NCBI GenBank assembly: GCA_020059605.1
Contig: JAGVBT010000005.1
Coordinates: 1-37,599, forward strand
From: Deltaproteobacteria bacterium
GTDB taxonomy: Bacteria > Desulfobacterota > BSN033 > UBA1163
Reading direction: 5' to 3'
DNA: 37,599 nucleotides
Shown piece after piece: positions 24,032 through 33,263 of this stretch; the first letter of the stretch is position 1; each line of letters opens with the position of its first letter. The notes below the pieces were generated by a model. That model saw nothing but the letters and a program-made list of their open reading frames with translations. It ran no database searches and was not told the DNA's origin. Position numbers and translations under genes: made by a program.

Positions 24032-27000
24032 ATGCCTAAACGAACCGACATCAAGAAAATTTTGATCATCGGATCCGGCCCCATCGTCATCGGCCAGGCT
24101 TGCGAATTCGACTATTCCGGCACACAGGCCTGCAAGGCTTTAAAAGAAGAAGGGTTCGAGGTGGTCCTCATCAACTCCAATCCGGCCACCATCATGACCG
24201 ATCCCGAGACGGCTGACCGCATCTATATCGAACCGATTACCCCTGAAATCGTTGAGAAGATCATCGAGCGGGAGAGACCGGATGCATTGCTTCCCACCCT
24301 GGGCGGCCAGACCGGCCTCAATGTCTCCGTGGCGCTTTATGAGGCAGGCATTCTTGAAAAACATCATGTCCGGATGATCGGAGCCAAATATGAGGCGATC
24401 AAAAAGGGAGAGGACCGGAACCTCTTCAAGGAGTCGATGAAAAAGATCGGCCTCGACCTTCCGAGAAGCGGCCTGGCCTACTCTCTGTCAGAAGCCCTCG
24501 AGGCGGCAAAAGAGATTGGTTTCCCCTTGATCATCCGGCCCAGTTTCACGCTCGGGGGCACCGGGGGCGGTATCGCCTATAACATCCAGGAGTTCGAAGA
24601 GATGGCCGCCCGGGGGCTCGAATGGAGCATGACCGGAGAGGTTTTGATTGAAGAGTCGGTCCTCGGCTGGAAGGAGTTTGAACTCGAGGTCATGAGAGAT
24701 TTCAACGACAACGTCGTCATCATCTGCTCCATCGAGAACCTCGACCCCATGGGCATTCACACCGGAGACAGCATCACGGTGGCCCCGGCTCAAACGCTGA
24801 CGGACAAGGAATATCAGAGAATGAGGAATGCGGCGATCCGTGTGATTCGGGAGATCGGCGTGGAAACCGGAGGTTCCAACATTCAGTTTGCGATCAATCC
24901 CGAGGACGGCCGGATGGTGATTATCGAGATGAACCCGAGGGTTTCCCGGTCCTCCGCATTGGCCTCCAAAGCCACGGGATTCCCGATTGCCAAGATTGCC
25001 GCCAAATTGGCCGTGGGATATACGCTCGATGAAATTCCCAATGACATCACCCAAAAGACGCCCGCTTCCTTTGAGCCGACGATCGATTACTGTGTCGTCA
25101 AAATCCCCCGGTTTACGTTTGAGAAATTCCCCGACGCCGACCCCACGCTCACCGTCTCGATGAAATCGGTAGGAGAGACCATGGCCATCGGCAGAACCTT
25201 CAAGGAGGCCCTTCAAAAAGCGCTCCGGTCTCTTGAGATCGGGAGATTCGGACTGGGCGCCGACGGAAAAGATAAGATTTTGTTAGAGGAGATTTCGGGC
25301 GATTCCAACCTTTCCAAAACCCTCTTTCAGATCAAGGAAAAACTCCGCACGCCGAATGCGGAAAGGCTTTTCTACCTCCGATACGCGTTTCTCATCGGGA
25401 TGAACATTGAAGAGATTTATGATCTGACCAGGATCGACCCCTGGTTTCTCTCCAATATCCGGGAGATCGTCGATCTTGAAAAAGAGATCCGCTCCGATCC
25501 ACCCCGGCTTACGGATGGGCTCTTAAGAAAGGCAAAGGAATTCGGATTTTCCGATGTTCAGCTTGGATATCTCCTCGGTGTTGATGAGGAAATGATCCGG
25601 GGGATAAGAGCAGAGAAGAATATTCTCCCCGTCTATAAATTGGTCGACACCTGCGGCGCGGAGTTTGAAGCCTACACCCCCTATTATTACTCCACTTATG
25701 AAAAGGAGAATGAGGCAAAGGTCTCTTCGAGAAAAAAGATCATGATACTTGGCGGAGGTCCCAACCGGATCGGCCAGGGGGTGGAGTTCGATTACTGTTG
25801 TGTCCATGCCTCGTTTGCCCTCAAGGAGCTCGGCTACGAGACGATCATGGTTAACTCCAATCCGGAGACCGTTTCAACCGACTATGACACCTCGGACAAA
25901 CTCTACTTTGAACCCCTCACCCTTGAAGATGTCCTCCACATTGTCAATGCGGAGCAACCCGACGGCATCATCGTGCAGTTCGGAGGCCAGACTCCCCTGA
26001 ACCTGGCCGTTCTCCTGGAGAGGGCAGGCGCGAAGATCATCGGAACAAGCCCTGACAATATCGACCGGGCCGAGGACCGGAAACGTTTTCAGGCGCTTCT
26101 GAATAAACTCGGTCTCATCCAGCCTCCAAACGGCACGGCATCCTCGTTCGAGGAAGCAAGAAGGGTCGCCGAGGAGATCGGTTACCCGGTGGTCGTAAGG
26201 CCCTCCTATGTCCTGGGCGGAAGGGCGATGGAGATCGTTTATGACGAGACCTCCCTCGAAGGCTTCGTTCACCGAGCCGTGGAGGCTTCCTCCACGCATC
26301 CCATCCTGATCGATAAATTCCTCGAGGATGCGATCGAGATCGATGTCGATGCCATCTCCGATGGAACCGCTTGCATCATCGCAGGAATCATGGAGCATAT
26401 CGAGGCCGCAGGGATCCATTCCGGCGACAGCGCCTGTGTCACCCCTCCTTACTCCCTGAGCGACGATTTGATCGAACAGCTGAAACAAAATACCTATGCC
26501 CTGGCGCGGGAACTCCAGGTCGTTGGCTTGATGAATATCCAGTATGCCATTAAGAACGATGTGATCTTTATCCTGGAGGTCAACCCCCGGGCTTCGAGGA
26601 CGATCCCTTTTATCAGCAAGGCCACGGGAATTCCATGGGCCAAGATGGCCGCCAAGGTGATGGTCGGAAAGACACTTAAGGAACTCGGCATCGAGCGGGA
26701 AGTGGAAATCCGCCATATGGCTGTCAAGGAATCGGTCTTTCCGTTCAAGCGATTTTACGGGGTCGATACGGTCCTGGGCCCGGAGATGAAATCGACCGGG
26801 GAGGTGATGGGAATCGACACTGATTTCGGACTGGCCTTTGCCAAGTCTCAAATTTCGGCGGGCACCTCTGTCCCCTTAAAAGGCCGGGTCTTTATTAGCG
26901 TGATGAATAAGGACAAACGGCCGATCGTCTTTGTCGCTAAAAAACTGGCCGATCTCGGGTTTGAACTCGTGGCGACCAGGGGAACGGCCAAAGTGTTAAT

Positions 27001-27286
27001 GAACAACGGCATCCGGGTCCAAAGCGTATTCAAGGTGGGTGAAGGAAGGCCCAACATCGTAGACTGGATGAAAAATGGGGAGATACAGCTCGTCATCAAC
27101 ACCCCGAGCGGGAAGAAGCCCAAGGCGGACGAAGTGGCCATCCGGAGCCAGGCGGTTGCCCATAACATTCCATGCATTACCACGCTCTCAGGCGCTGAAG
27201 CCGTCGTAAACGGCATCGAATCTCTCCTCAATAAGGGGATATCGGTTAACTCGATCCAGGAATACCATCAATCCATTAACAGTTGA
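24032..27286 (+). CDS. carB: Carbamoyl-phosphate synthase large subunit
   Basis: A 1,084-residue synthetase with two homologous ATP-grasp halves. The first opens [20 protein letters not shown] and carries [14 protein letters not shown]. The second opens [20 protein letters not shown] (about residue 570) and carries [17 protein letters not shown]-terminal MGS-like allosteric domain (about 945-1084) contains [15 protein letters not shown]. It condenses bicarbonate, CarA-derived ammonia and two ATP to carbamoyl phosphate. The length is normal. No good ribosome-binding site precedes the ATG; the upstream DNA is repeat sequence. Confidence 0.97.
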   Translation: MPKRTDIKKILIIGSGPIVIGQACEFDYSGTQACKALKEEGFEVVLINSNPATIMTDPETADRIYIEPITPEIVEKIIERERPDALLPTLGGQTGLNVSVALYEAGILEKHHVRMIGAKYEAIKKGEDRNLFKESMKKIGLDLPRSGLAYSLSEALEAAKEIGFPLIIRPSFTLGGTGGGIAYNIQEFEEMAARGLEWSMTGEVLIEESVLGWKEFELEVMRDFNDNVVIICSIENLDPMGIHTGDSITVAPAQTLTDKEYQRMRNAAIRVIREIGVETGGSNIQFAINPEDGRMVIIEMNPRVSRSSALASKATGFPIAKIAAKLAVGYTLDEIPNDITQKTPASFEPTIDYCVVKIPRFTFEKFPDADPTLTVSMKSVGETMAIGRTFKEALQKALRSLEIGRFGLGADGKDKILLEEISGDSNLSKTLFQIKEKLRTPNAERLFYLRYAFLIGMNIEEIYDLTRIDPWFLSNIREIVDLEKEIRSDPPRLTDGLLRKAKEFGFSDVQLGYLLGVDEEMIRGIRAEKNILPVYKLVDTCGAEFEAYTPYYYSTYEKENEAKVSSRKKIMILGGGPNRIGQGVEFDYCCVHASFALKELGYETIMVNSNPETVSTDYDTSDKLYFEPLTLEDVLHIVNAEQPDGIIVQFGGQTPLNLAVLLERAGAKIIGTSPDNIDRAEDRKRFQALLNKLGLIQPPNGTASSFEEARRVAEEIGYPVVVRPSYVLGGRAMEIVYDETSLEGFVHRAVEASSTHPILIDKFLEDAIEIDVDAISDGTACIIAGIMEHIEAAGIHSGDSACVTPPYSLSDDLIEQLKQNTYALARELQVVGLMNIQYAIKNDVIFILEVNPRASRTIPFISKATGIPWAKMAAKVMVGKTLKELGIEREVEIRHMAVKESVFPFKRFYGVDTVLGPEMKSTGEVMGIDTDFGLAFAKSQISAGTSVPLKGRVFISVMNKDKRPIVFVAKKLADLGFELVATRGTAKVLMNNGIRVQSVFKVGEGRPNIVDWMKNGEIQLVINTPSGKKPKADEVAIRSQAVAHNIPCITTLSGAEAVVNGIESLLNKGISVNSIQEYHQSINS

Positions 27287-27328
27287 GGCCATCCAAGGGA
27301 ATACTAAAGAGACAGGAGGACAAAAAAG

Positions 27329-28309
27329 ATGAAGAGATATATGTTGTGCTTCGTATTCCTGGTATGGATCAGTTTGTCTTGTTCTGCTTCCGGCCAAGAA
27401 AAAGAAGCCCTCGTTCATGAGGCCTGGCTCATCCAAATGGAATCGGCAGGCGGCTGGGTCGCCATGGAGAAGGGTTTTTATGGAAAGGTGAAAGTGAAAG
27501 GGGTCCAGGGAGGCCCGGGCGTCTCGCCGATCCATAAAGTCGTAGCCGCGGTCAGGGCTGGAAACATTGCCTTTGGCATTGATTATCCTGAAAATATTCT
27601 CCGGGCAAGAGAGAAGGAGGAGATCGATCTCGTGGCCGTGAGCGTCGATTTTCAGAATAGCGCCATGAGGATCCTCAGCTGGGCCCCTATCAAATCGGCC
27701 CAGGATATCAAGGGGGACTTTGGTATCTGGATCGGATACGATGCCAAGGCCAAGTGCGCCGTGGGAAAAGGATGGGAGAAACAGTTCACCATCCGGAATC
27801 AGGGCAGGGACCTCAAACCCTGGCTCGCGGGAACCTGGGCCCTCGCCTCAGCCATGACTTACAACGAATGGATCACCGCCCGGCGAGAAACCAAAAAAAT
27901 GGGAAAAACCTTTTATGCCGTTGACTACAAGGAGTTGGGAATTGACTGGATGGATAACGTCCTCTTCACCACGGAGGAGATCATTAAGAAACATCCGGAT
28001 GTGGTACAAGCCGTCGTGACGGGGAGATATAAGGGATTCCGGTGGGCCCTTGAAAATCCCAGAGAGGCCTTTGATATTTTAAAGAAGCATAGCGAGGAAC
28101 TCGACTTCGCCCATGAGATGGATGCGGTTGCTCCGCTAAAGGCCTTGATGATCAATTCCGAAACGAAGAAACACGGGTTGGGTTATATCCATCCGAAGAA
28201 ATGGGACAATGTCGCAAAAGACATGTTCAAGGCCGGACTTCTGGAAAAGATGCCGGATGTGAAGAAAATTTACTCGGAGAAATTCCCGAGCGGGGTCACG
28301 CTCCGATAA
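27329..28309 (+). CDS. Periplasmic solute-binding protein, NMT1/SsuA-like
   Basis: A 326-residue exported protein. A hydrophobic signal peptide (about 1-22, ending near SCSASG) precedes a type 2 periplasmic-binding fold. Features shared with the NMT1/SsuA/TauA families include WLIQMESAGGWVAMEKGFYG near the N-terminus, VVAAVRAGNIAFGIDYPENI, and IIKKHPDVVQAVVTGRYKGF with a C-terminal helical region. A lipoprotein cleavage site at the Cys of SLSC is possible but lacks the usual Leu at -3. The ligand is unknown; related proteins bind small organic or sulfonated compounds. GGAGGAC lies upstream of the ATG. No permease or ATPase gene is adjacent, so it is an orphan. It follows carB by 42 bases and may be co-transcribed. 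Confidence 0.85.
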   Translation: MKRYMLCFVFLVWISLSCSASGQEKEALVHEAWLIQMESAGGWVAMEKGFYGKVKVKGVQGGPGVSPIHKVVAAVRAGNIAFGIDYPENILRAREKEEIDLVAVSVDFQNSAMRILSWAPIKSAQDIKGDFGIWIGYDAKAKCAVGKGWEKQFTIRNQGRDLKPWLAGTWALASAMTYNEWITARRETKKMGKTFYAVDYKELGIDWMDNVLFTTEEIIKKHPDVVQAVVTGRYKGFRWALENPREAFDILKKHSEELDFAHEMDAVAPLKALMINSETKKHGLGYIHPKKWDNVAKDMFKAGLLEKMPDVKKIYSEKFPSGVTLR

Positions 28310-28362
28310 TCCCGCTTGCTCCTTTCCTCTGCGGATATGTTGCAGGATGGTATTTCGTATAG

Positions 28363-28764
28363 TCAGGGCAGACCCCTGGTGCTGAGAAAGAATAGTGTCT
28401 TGAGTAAGATATTGCTTCTTACCGCTAATCGGGTAGTCAGGATAATCCCTTTGACGCTTCTTCTGGAAATTTTCACTTCTTGGCCTGTAACAAAATCTTT
28501 TCCCCTGTTTATATTACGTAACGTAAAAATTGCCATTCCAATGGCCCACAGGCAGAATATGCGTAAACCTCTTTCGCTTTTGGGAAGAATCAGTGCATAG
28601 GCCAGTCCGTTCTTAAGATGGCCGTGGGCAATGGCAATCAAACCGGAGAGCCCTTTTCCAAAACTGTGAGCATAACGTTCCCGGGATAGTCCCGTTAAAT
28701 CAAAACCCGTCTTCTTAAAAACTTTCTCACCCTCCTCTTGATCGTCTGGCTTATAGTCCTTTGA
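28363..28764 (-). pseudogene. Remnant of a squalene/phytoene synthase-family gene
   Basis: The open frame of about 133 residues has no proper start; the first in-frame candidate is a TTG at 28641. Its sequence looks like the C-terminal third of a trans-isoprenyl diphosphate synthase (squalene/phytoene synthase): AHGHLKNGLAYALILP, then GLRIFCLWAIGMAIFTLRNI and GQEVKISRRSVKGII. The N-terminal two thirds, with both catalytic DxxxD motifs, are missing. It is joined, 13 bases away, to another broken gene (28778-29041). A non-functional relic is the best reading. Confidence 0.6.
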
Positions 28765-28777
28765 TTAAATACCGGGC

Positions 28778-29041
28778 TTATCCACCTATCCCCCGGTTGC
28801 CTGTCGCCTGAGTGACATGGGCTGGTACGTCCCCAACCGTTACCCGGATATTCAACGCCCCAAAACCAAACCCTGTTATCGTCACCGGTTCCCCGGGATT
28901 AGCACAGGCAGGGCTAATAGAAGTAATGCGATGATGTGTGAGAGAAAAGGCAGGGGTCGTTTGATAAGGTATTGAAAGGATGAAGAGAAGAAAAAGAGTT
29001 AAAGCAAAACACACTGCTCCGGGGAACCTCTTTGTTTCCAT
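28778..29041 (-). pseudogene. Truncated exported IPT/TIG-domain protein
   Basis: 87 residues: a signal peptide or anchor (about 8-28, CFALTLFLLFILSIP), then the start of an IPT/TIG immunoglobulin-like domain (ITSISPACANPGEPVTITGF, GDVPAHVTQ). The domain stops after about 50 residues, roughly half a TIG unit, and the next bases belong to the squalene synthase-like remnant. TIG domains of this kind occur in large secreted or surface proteins. I read it as the 5' end of a gene cut by a deletion, though a short secreted product cannot be excluded. Confidence 0.6.
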
Positions 29042-29255
29042 AATACCCTCCTCATAAAGAACGCCCTCCTTTCCTCACCTAATTATATCAAAAATCAGAA
29101 AATACAAAGTAATCCATAAGTTGAATGAAGAAGAGGTAAATTTTCAATGGAAACGATTCGCTTGGGTGTCCCCCTATTCTCTGGCAAGTCCTATTACTGA
29201 TTCCCAATTGCCCTTTTAAAGATTTTTTAGCAGGTCAAAAAACTCTGCATTGTTA

Positions 29256-29284
29256 TTGACTTAAATTTATTATTTGGATATAGT
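29256..29284 (+). promoter_or_regulatory. Sigma-70-type promoter
   Basis: TTGACT, a 17-base spacer, and TATAGT, in an AT-rich context. It points toward the vapBC-like pair 220 bases downstream. An inverted-repeat element lies in between and would be part of the 5' untranslated RNA. Confidence 0.55.
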
Positions 29285-29322
29285 TTAATTAAATGTAACC
29301 TTTTAACGGTTTGGAAAATATC

Positions 29323-29439
29323 TGTAGTGCAGGTCCTTGTGCCTGCGCACCGAAGTGTTTCGGCACGCATGTGTGGCCGTATATTGGGTTGGAAACCAAG
29401 GTTTCTCGTTTGTTAACGGGTATAAAGCCCTACACTACA
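29323..29439. repeat. Small inverted-repeat element (TGTAGTG...CACTACA)
   Basis: The ends TGTAGTG and CACTACA are inverted copies. The interior has short hairpins (gcaggtccttgtgcctgc; ccgaagtgtttcgg). The 'tgtagtgcaggtccttgtgcctgc' wording is typical of dispersed bacterial repeats of unknown role. It sits between the promoter and the antitoxin gene. Confidence 0.55.
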
Positions 29440-29503
29440 CGCCTTAATTGGGGTTTTTTCAAGGAATTAAAGTGTTACGATTAAACAATATCAGGAGGTT
29501 GCC

Positions 29504-29761
29504 ATGCAAAACACAAAGCAGCGTGCTGAAAACATCCTTACCGATATTATAGAAAAAATACAGCTCCTTACTGCTTCCCAGCAAAGATTTCTTCAGGAAA
29601 TGCTCTCGCGTCATGAAAAAATATCCTTTGTTACAAAAAGAAGCCTTCTTAGGAAGAGCTTCGGTATTTGGGCTGAGAGGAAGGATATTAAAGATAGCAT
29701 AGAATACGTTGATGAAATGCGTAGGGGATGGGAAGAACGTTCGCAAAGGATTGAAATCTGA
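29504..29761 (+). CDS. Probable antitoxin of a VapBC-like pair
   Basis: An 85-residue small helical protein encoded directly before a PIN-domain toxin. The stop codon overlaps the toxin start by one base (TGATG), the typical arrangement for toxin-antitoxin pairs. A strong AGGAGG lies six bases before the ATG. The C-terminal half (SFGIWAERKDIKDSIEYVDE, MRRGWEERSQRIEI) looks like the toxin-binding tail seen in many VapB/DUF2281-like antitoxins. No clear DNA-binding motif is seen in the N-terminal half, so autoregulation is not assured. Assignment rests largely on the neighbour. Confidence 0.75.
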   Translation: MQNTKQRAENILTDIIEKIQLLTASQQRFLQEMLSRHEKISFVTKRSLLRKSFGIWAERKDIKDSIEYVDEMRRGWEERSQRIEI

Positions 29762-30147
29762 TGCGCAGTTCCCTGCTCATAGATAGTGATGTTTTGATTG
29801 ATCATTTAAGAAAGGAAAAGAATGCCCTTGATTTCCTCTCCGCTGAGCTTGAAAAAGGCGCTATGCTTTTTACATCAGTGATTAACAGAGTGGAGATTCT
29901 TGCTGGTATGAGAAGAGGTGAAGAAGATGTTATCAATAGCCTTTTTAAAACCCTCATTACAATAGATGTTGATGTAGCAATTGCTGATAGAGCAGGAGAA
30001 TATTTGAGAAGATTTTCTAAAACCCACGCCTTAAATATTGGTGATGCTATCATTGCAGCAACTTCTATGGAGATGGGATTAAAACTCGTAACAAAAAATA
30101 TAAAACACTACCCAATAAAGGAAATACAAATTATTCGGCCATATTAA
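29761..30147 (+). CDS. vapC: PIN-domain toxin ribonuclease, VapC type
   Basis: A 128-residue PIN-domain protein. The acidic active-site residues are visible: the first Asp in LLIDSDVLIDHLR, the Glu in VNRVEILAGM (here INRVEILAG), the Asp in ALNIGDAIIAATSM, and the polar end motif LVTKNIKHY. VapC toxins are Mg-dependent ribonucleases that cut tRNA or rRNA when not bound by their antitoxin. It overlaps the antitoxin gene by one base, so the two are translationally coupled. The gene is intact and AT-rich compared with the metabolic genes, which suits horizontal transfer. The target RNA cannot be inferred. Confidence 0.9.
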   Translation: MRSSLLIDSDVLIDHLRKEKNALDFLSAELEKGAMLFTSVINRVEILAGMRRGEEDVINSLFKTLITIDVDVAIADRAGEYLRRFSKTHALNIGDAIIAATSMEMGLKLVTKNIKHYPIKEIQIIRPY

Positions 30148-30159
30148 GGGAACCTCTGA

Positions 30160-30345
30160 TAATTCAAAATTCGTTACCCCGGTGCAAACTCGGTACGAGC
30201 CGATTCCGATCGGGGTCCAGGATACCCGATTAAAATCGGGACCCAGTATCTAAAATAGTTCCCGACTTTCGTCGGGGCGACGTCTGGATTCCGGTCGTTG
30301 CGACTCGCCCACCAGGAGTGGGTCCGCCTCGGGCGGAAAACCGAG
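30160..30345. repeat. Composite of REP-like palindromes with 52-bp repeat copy 2
   Basis: Several short hairpins lie side by side (cccgattaaaatcggg near 30226; cccgactttcgtcgggg near 30261). They are followed at 30294-30345 by an exact reverse complement of the segment at 23794-23845. No gene is seen in the 257 bases between the toxin and the zinc-ribbon gene. Confidence 0.75.
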
Positions 30346-30404
30346 ATGGAGTTTATCTCGATGGAAATCGGGGCCGGATTGACATTATTAGAGGAACCCT
30401 TAAG

Positions 30405-30662
30405 TCAAAAAGTTATAATTTTTAATAATCCTGTAAAATTTATTGAATCAGATGGGGAGAATCCCGTGACATCAAGATCACCCTTTCCCGCAGACGAGTT
30501 GAACGAATTTCTTACCACCTCCTGCCTCTCTTCCTTCCTGATAAACCCGAAACCCCCGCATTTAGGGCAACATTGACGATCCGGATTTTGAATGAACCCC
30601 TTCCCAACACAGGATGAACAGGTGGTCATGCCGTGTTCTTCTGGATTAAAAATCTTCTTCAT
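30405..30662 (-). CDS. Small DnaJ-type zinc-ribbon protein
   Basis: An 85-residue protein with two CxxCxGxG-like knuckles, CSSCVGKGF and CPKCGGFGF, in residues 15-42. This is the zinc-binding pattern of the DnaJ cysteine-rich domain and of small stand-alone relatives. The start MKKIFNPEEHG resembles uncharacterised small zinc-ribbon proteins. The residues after about 50 are of low complexity and may be read-through beyond an original stop, given the decayed surroundings. The ATG overlaps the stop of a short upstream frame (TGATG). No function beyond metal binding can be proposed. Confidence 0.6.
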   Translation of the reverse strand: MKKIFNPEEHGMTTCSSCVGKGFIQNPDRQCCPKCGGFGFIRKEERQEVVRNSFNSSAGKGDLDVTGFSPSDSINFTGLLKIITF

Positions 30663-30810
30663 CAGATTCCCTCGCCCTGTGATTGATCAATTCCCAAGGC
30701 TAACTCCTGAATGACAAGCTTGACAAACTTCCTTCGTTGATTGTTGAGACCTGGCCCCCTCACGTACCCGTTCCCTGTTGTTTTTCTGTCAATAGTGTAG
30801 TCCTGACACC

Positions 30811-31122
30811 TTATCGTTTCTTCGAACCGCGGCGACTGTGATCGACAATCGGAAAGCGATTTGGCTCTACATGTTTTTTCTCCTCGTAGTGAAGAGCGCG
30901 ATTCCAATCCCACTAGATGAACTCCCAGCTGTCGATTTCCTGCCTTACCTGCTCCACCCACGGGCTGCTTGGATTGCTCAGATCCTCCTCGGTATACCCC
31001 CGATAGCCCTGAGGGGGAGGTGCGGGAACAGGATTGTTCTCCGAGCCGGATCCATAGAAAGGAGTTTTGCCGATATCCTCAACCCTGTCGAGAATCTCCT
31101 CGATGATGTTGACACCGAAGGG
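30811..31122 (-). pseudogene. Gene remnant with an in-frame TAG, unknown family
   Basis: On the minus strand a protein-like frame runs for about 69 codons (NIIEEILDRVEDIGKTPFYG, PAPPPQGYRGYTEEDL, SSPWVEQVRQEIDSWEFI). It meets a TAG at 30913-30915 and continues in the same frame for 33 more codons (WDWNRALHYEEKKHVEPNRF) to a TAA. Amino-acid composition looks natural on both sides of the TAG. There is no plausible start; a TAA lies just upstream at 31123. I do not recognise the family. A degraded gene fits best. Confidence 0.4.
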
Positions 31123-31193
31123 TTAAAACAGGAAAAGAGAGATGACGGCACTTTGGAATCAAGCGGTCAGTAGTAAGTGAAGCGATCAGGAGG

Positions 31194-31274
31194 ATGGAGG
31201 AAAGGTTGGAAGAGGAGAGCCTACTGCGAGAGCGAATTGAGTTGCTCAAGGAAAGAATGATATCTGAATTTTGA
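31194..31274 (+). pseudogene. Short coiled-coil tail, possible antitoxin relic
   Basis: The frame MEERLEEESLLRERIELLKE plus MISEF (26 residues from the ATG) is preceded in frame by GIKRSVVSEAIRR, after a stop. The combination resembles the second half of a ribbon-helix-helix antitoxin (helix with SxVVSEAIRR, then a charged tail), but the N-terminal strand is missing. The call is weak. Confidence 0.25.
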
Positions 31275-31291
31275 AGGTTTGACCCCAAAAC

Positions 31292-32254
31292 TTAAAGACT
31301 TCCTCTGCTGCTTCGCTGTAGCATGGCGGTCACGAACCCCATTTTGTTCGCCGCTTCCAGCATTAGCAGGAAAGGCGAGTAAAATAACAGTTTTCCGAAC
31401 TGCCCTCTTCGAAGACAAAAGACTAATATCCCCAGGATGGTGAAGATCTTTTCCAGCATGACCCGCCCCCACCCTCCAACAGCGTCTTCCATTGAAAATT
31501 GGTACTTGTGGTAATATCGAAAACGATTGAACCCCGTCCGAAAGGCTTTTGTCAAAGCTTCACGGGGGAACCGCTCGTAATGGTGGTGGATTTGGTGAAA
31601 CGGATCGTAGTAGATTGACAGGTTGTTTTCTCTCAGGCGACGCCCCATATCCGCATCTTCGGACCGTATGAGCGCCTCGTCAAAAGGCCCCACAATCTTG
31701 AACACTTCTTTCCGGAAAGCAGCCGCCCCAGCAGGTTCCAGCCCATGCCGCGTGGTGGCCTGTTCTCGATATTCCGCCAAGGCGCGTAAAAGAGGCCCGA
31801 AACCACGCCTATTTTCTGCGGTCGCAACCCGCCTGACTGTTCCCAACTCATAATAGAAGGCGCTGAGACGGCTGTTAAAATCCTCATCGGCTGCCACCAC
31901 TTTGAAGCGCACAACCATGATCTCCGGGTGTTCCGCGAACAGCCGCATCACGGTTGGCACGTAATCCGTTGCCACCTCGTAGTCGTCGGCAACGAACGAA
32001 ACAGGGTCGCCTCGTGTGGACTCCAGGCCGAGGTTTCTCGCCGCCGCCACTCCCCTGTTCTTTTGCCATGAATAGCGGAGATTGGGATGGCGCGCACTCA
32101 GATTGTTGACCATCTGCTCTGTTCCGTCGTTTGAACCATCGTCGGCGACCATCACCTCGTAATCCGAGGGAGAACAATCTTGTTCGAGGAGTGAGCGCAA
32201 GCATTTTCCGAGCAGATTCTTGCGGTTATGTGTCAGCACAACCACAGAGAGCAT
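31292..32254 (-). CDS. Glycosyltransferase family 2
   Basis: A 320-residue GT-A fold transferase. It opens with LSVVVLTHNRKNLLGKCLRS and has the nucleotide-binding VADDGSNDGTEQM, the metal-binding acidic cluster in VSFVADDYEVA, and a catalytic ED pair in RSEDADMGRRLRE. The C-terminus (about 265-305) has hydrophobic stretches (FTILGILVFCLRR, LLFYSPFLLMLEA) that suggest membrane association. It transfers a sugar from a nucleotide donor to an unknown acceptor, probably a surface polysaccharide or glycolipid. The start is eight bases after the stop of a second, similar transferase on the same strand, so both belong to one operon. Confidence 0.9.
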   Translation of the reverse strand: MLSVVVLTHNRKNLLGKCLRSLLEQDCSPSDYEVMVADDGSNDGTEQMVNNLSARHPNLRYSWQKNRGVAAARNLGLESTRGDPVSFVADDYEVATDYVPTVMRLFAEHPEIMVVRFKVVAADEDFNSRLSAFYYELGTVRRVATAENRRGFGPLLRALAEYREQATTRHGLEPAGAAAFRKEVFKIVGPFDEALIRSEDADMGRRLRENNLSIYYDPFHQIHHHYERFPREALTKAFRTGFNRFRYYHKYQFSMEDAVGGWGRVMLEKIFTILGILVFCLRRGQFGKLLFYSPFLLMLEAANKMGFVTAMLQRSSRGSL

Positions 32255-32262
32255 CTTTCACC

Positions 32263-33132
32263 TCAAAGCCGCGCTGCTTGCAAGCGAAGCCGCCAGCCGC
32301 AGCGCGCAAGGACGAGCACAAGATTCAATGGCAGAAATTTCCACTTCCGCGGAACACGCGGGTCGCACCGGTAAAAATCTTTCAGTCTTGCGGAGCCGTA
32401 TTTCTGCCGCAGCGCGGTTTCCCCCCTTTCATACCAGATTCTCTGTCGAATCAGAGACCCTAATCCTCGCCGGAAATCGTGGTAGGCGATGATCCGGTCG
32501 TCTTTATAAACGACAATCCGGGATTCCTGTAAGCGAAGATACAAATCCAGGTCCTCACGGGAGGGAAGAGATTCATCGAACAGCGGGAAAATTTTCTCCA
32601 GGAGGGTCCTCTTAATTGAGAACAGTCCTCCTGAAACCCGCCGCACCGGATATGGGCTTTCGAGGGACTGATTGAACATCGCATGATAGTAGTAGTGCCA
32701 AAATTCGGAATAAAAGTCGTCGCGAACTTTTTTCAGAAGGCCATTGAGAACCTGGATCTCAGGATAGGCTTTGTGAACATGCAGGGTTTCAGCAAGCGCG
32801 CACTCATGGAGCACCAGATCATCATCAAGGAACAGGAGCACCGCTCCCCGGCTGTGTGCGACTCCAAGGTTCCGCACTCGGCTCACACTGTCTTGTTTTG
32901 GAACAGAGAGGGAGCGCAAGGGCGAGACCATCCAATGTGTCAGATAGCTCTCCATGCAGGCCTTCACTGGGTCTGCGCTCCCATCATCGACGACGATGGT
33001 TTCCCATCGGATTCCTTCGATGTTCGCTTGCCGGCTGAGCGAGTCAAGCAACGCCTGCAACTCTTGCGGCCGGTTATGCGTCGGAATGATCACGGATGCA
33101 TCCAGCCCTGATTCATCTCCACGCCCGCTCAT
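32263..33132 (-). CDS. Glycosyltransferase family 2
   Basis: A 289-residue GT-A fold transferase. Motifs are DASVIIPTHNRPQELQALLD, IVVDDGSADP, the DXD-like LFLDDDLVLHE and the catalytic LPSREDLDLYLRLQE. The C-terminal helix (LPLNLVLVLARCGWRLRLQ) may associate with the membrane. It differs clearly from the downstream family 2 enzyme, so the two probably add different sugars. Donor and acceptor cannot be read from the sequence. No other polysaccharide genes are in view; a D,D-carboxypeptidase gene lies upstream on the same strand. Confidence 0.9.
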   Translation of the reverse strand: MSGRGDESGLDASVIIPTHNRPQELQALLDSLSRQANIEGIRWETIVVDDGSADPVKACMESYLTHWMVSPLRSLSVPKQDSVSRVRNLGVAHSRGAVLLFLDDDLVLHECALAETLHVHKAYPEIQVLNGLLKKVRDDFYSEFWHYYYHAMFNQSLESPYPVRRVSGGLFSIKRTLLEKIFPLFDESLPSREDLDLYLRLQESRIVVYKDDRIIAYHDFRRGLGSLIRQRIWYERGETALRQKYGSARLKDFYRCDPRVPRKWKFLPLNLVLVLARCGWRLRLQAARL

Positions 33133-33263
33133 CCACCTAACCCAATCCTCGGCCGAAGTTCTTCAGTGAAATGATCAATTACCAACGGATATCCCGTGAC
33201 ATTCCACCTTACACCCTCCGGATCCATGCCCATAGATTCGAGGTAAGGGTGGGGGTGGATTCT

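Larger units (their letters stand above)
29042..29503. other. Intergenic region upstream of the toxin-antitoxin pair
   Basis: No gene is seen. It contains a good sigma-70 promoter (29256-29284) and an inverted-repeat element (29323-29439). The rest is AT-rich with no feature I can name. Confidence 0.5.

Noticed and set aside
25874..26851. 325-codon minus-strand frame opposite carB
   Set aside because: Shadow of carB; no motif or ribosome-binding site of its own.
23780..30345. Clustered palindromic repeats considered as a CRISPR array
   Set aside because: The copies are few, far apart, in both orientations, and lack regular spacers; no cas gene is present.
30664..30961. Minus-strand frame of 99 codons whose stop overlaps the zinc-ribbon start
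   Set aside because: Its first half is an out-of-frame shadow of the remnant at 30811-31122. The end (RRKFVKLVIQELALGIDQ) looks protein-like and the TGATG overlap hints at coupling, but there is no start codon of its own and no family I recognise.
30838..31173. Plus-strand frame of 111 codons
   Set aside because: It is antisense to the better minus-strand remnant and has no ribosome-binding site or recognisable motif.
31884..33111. Long antisense frames opposite the two glycosyltransferase genes
   Set aside because: They are shadows of the GT2 genes, which carry clear catalytic motifs on the minus strand.
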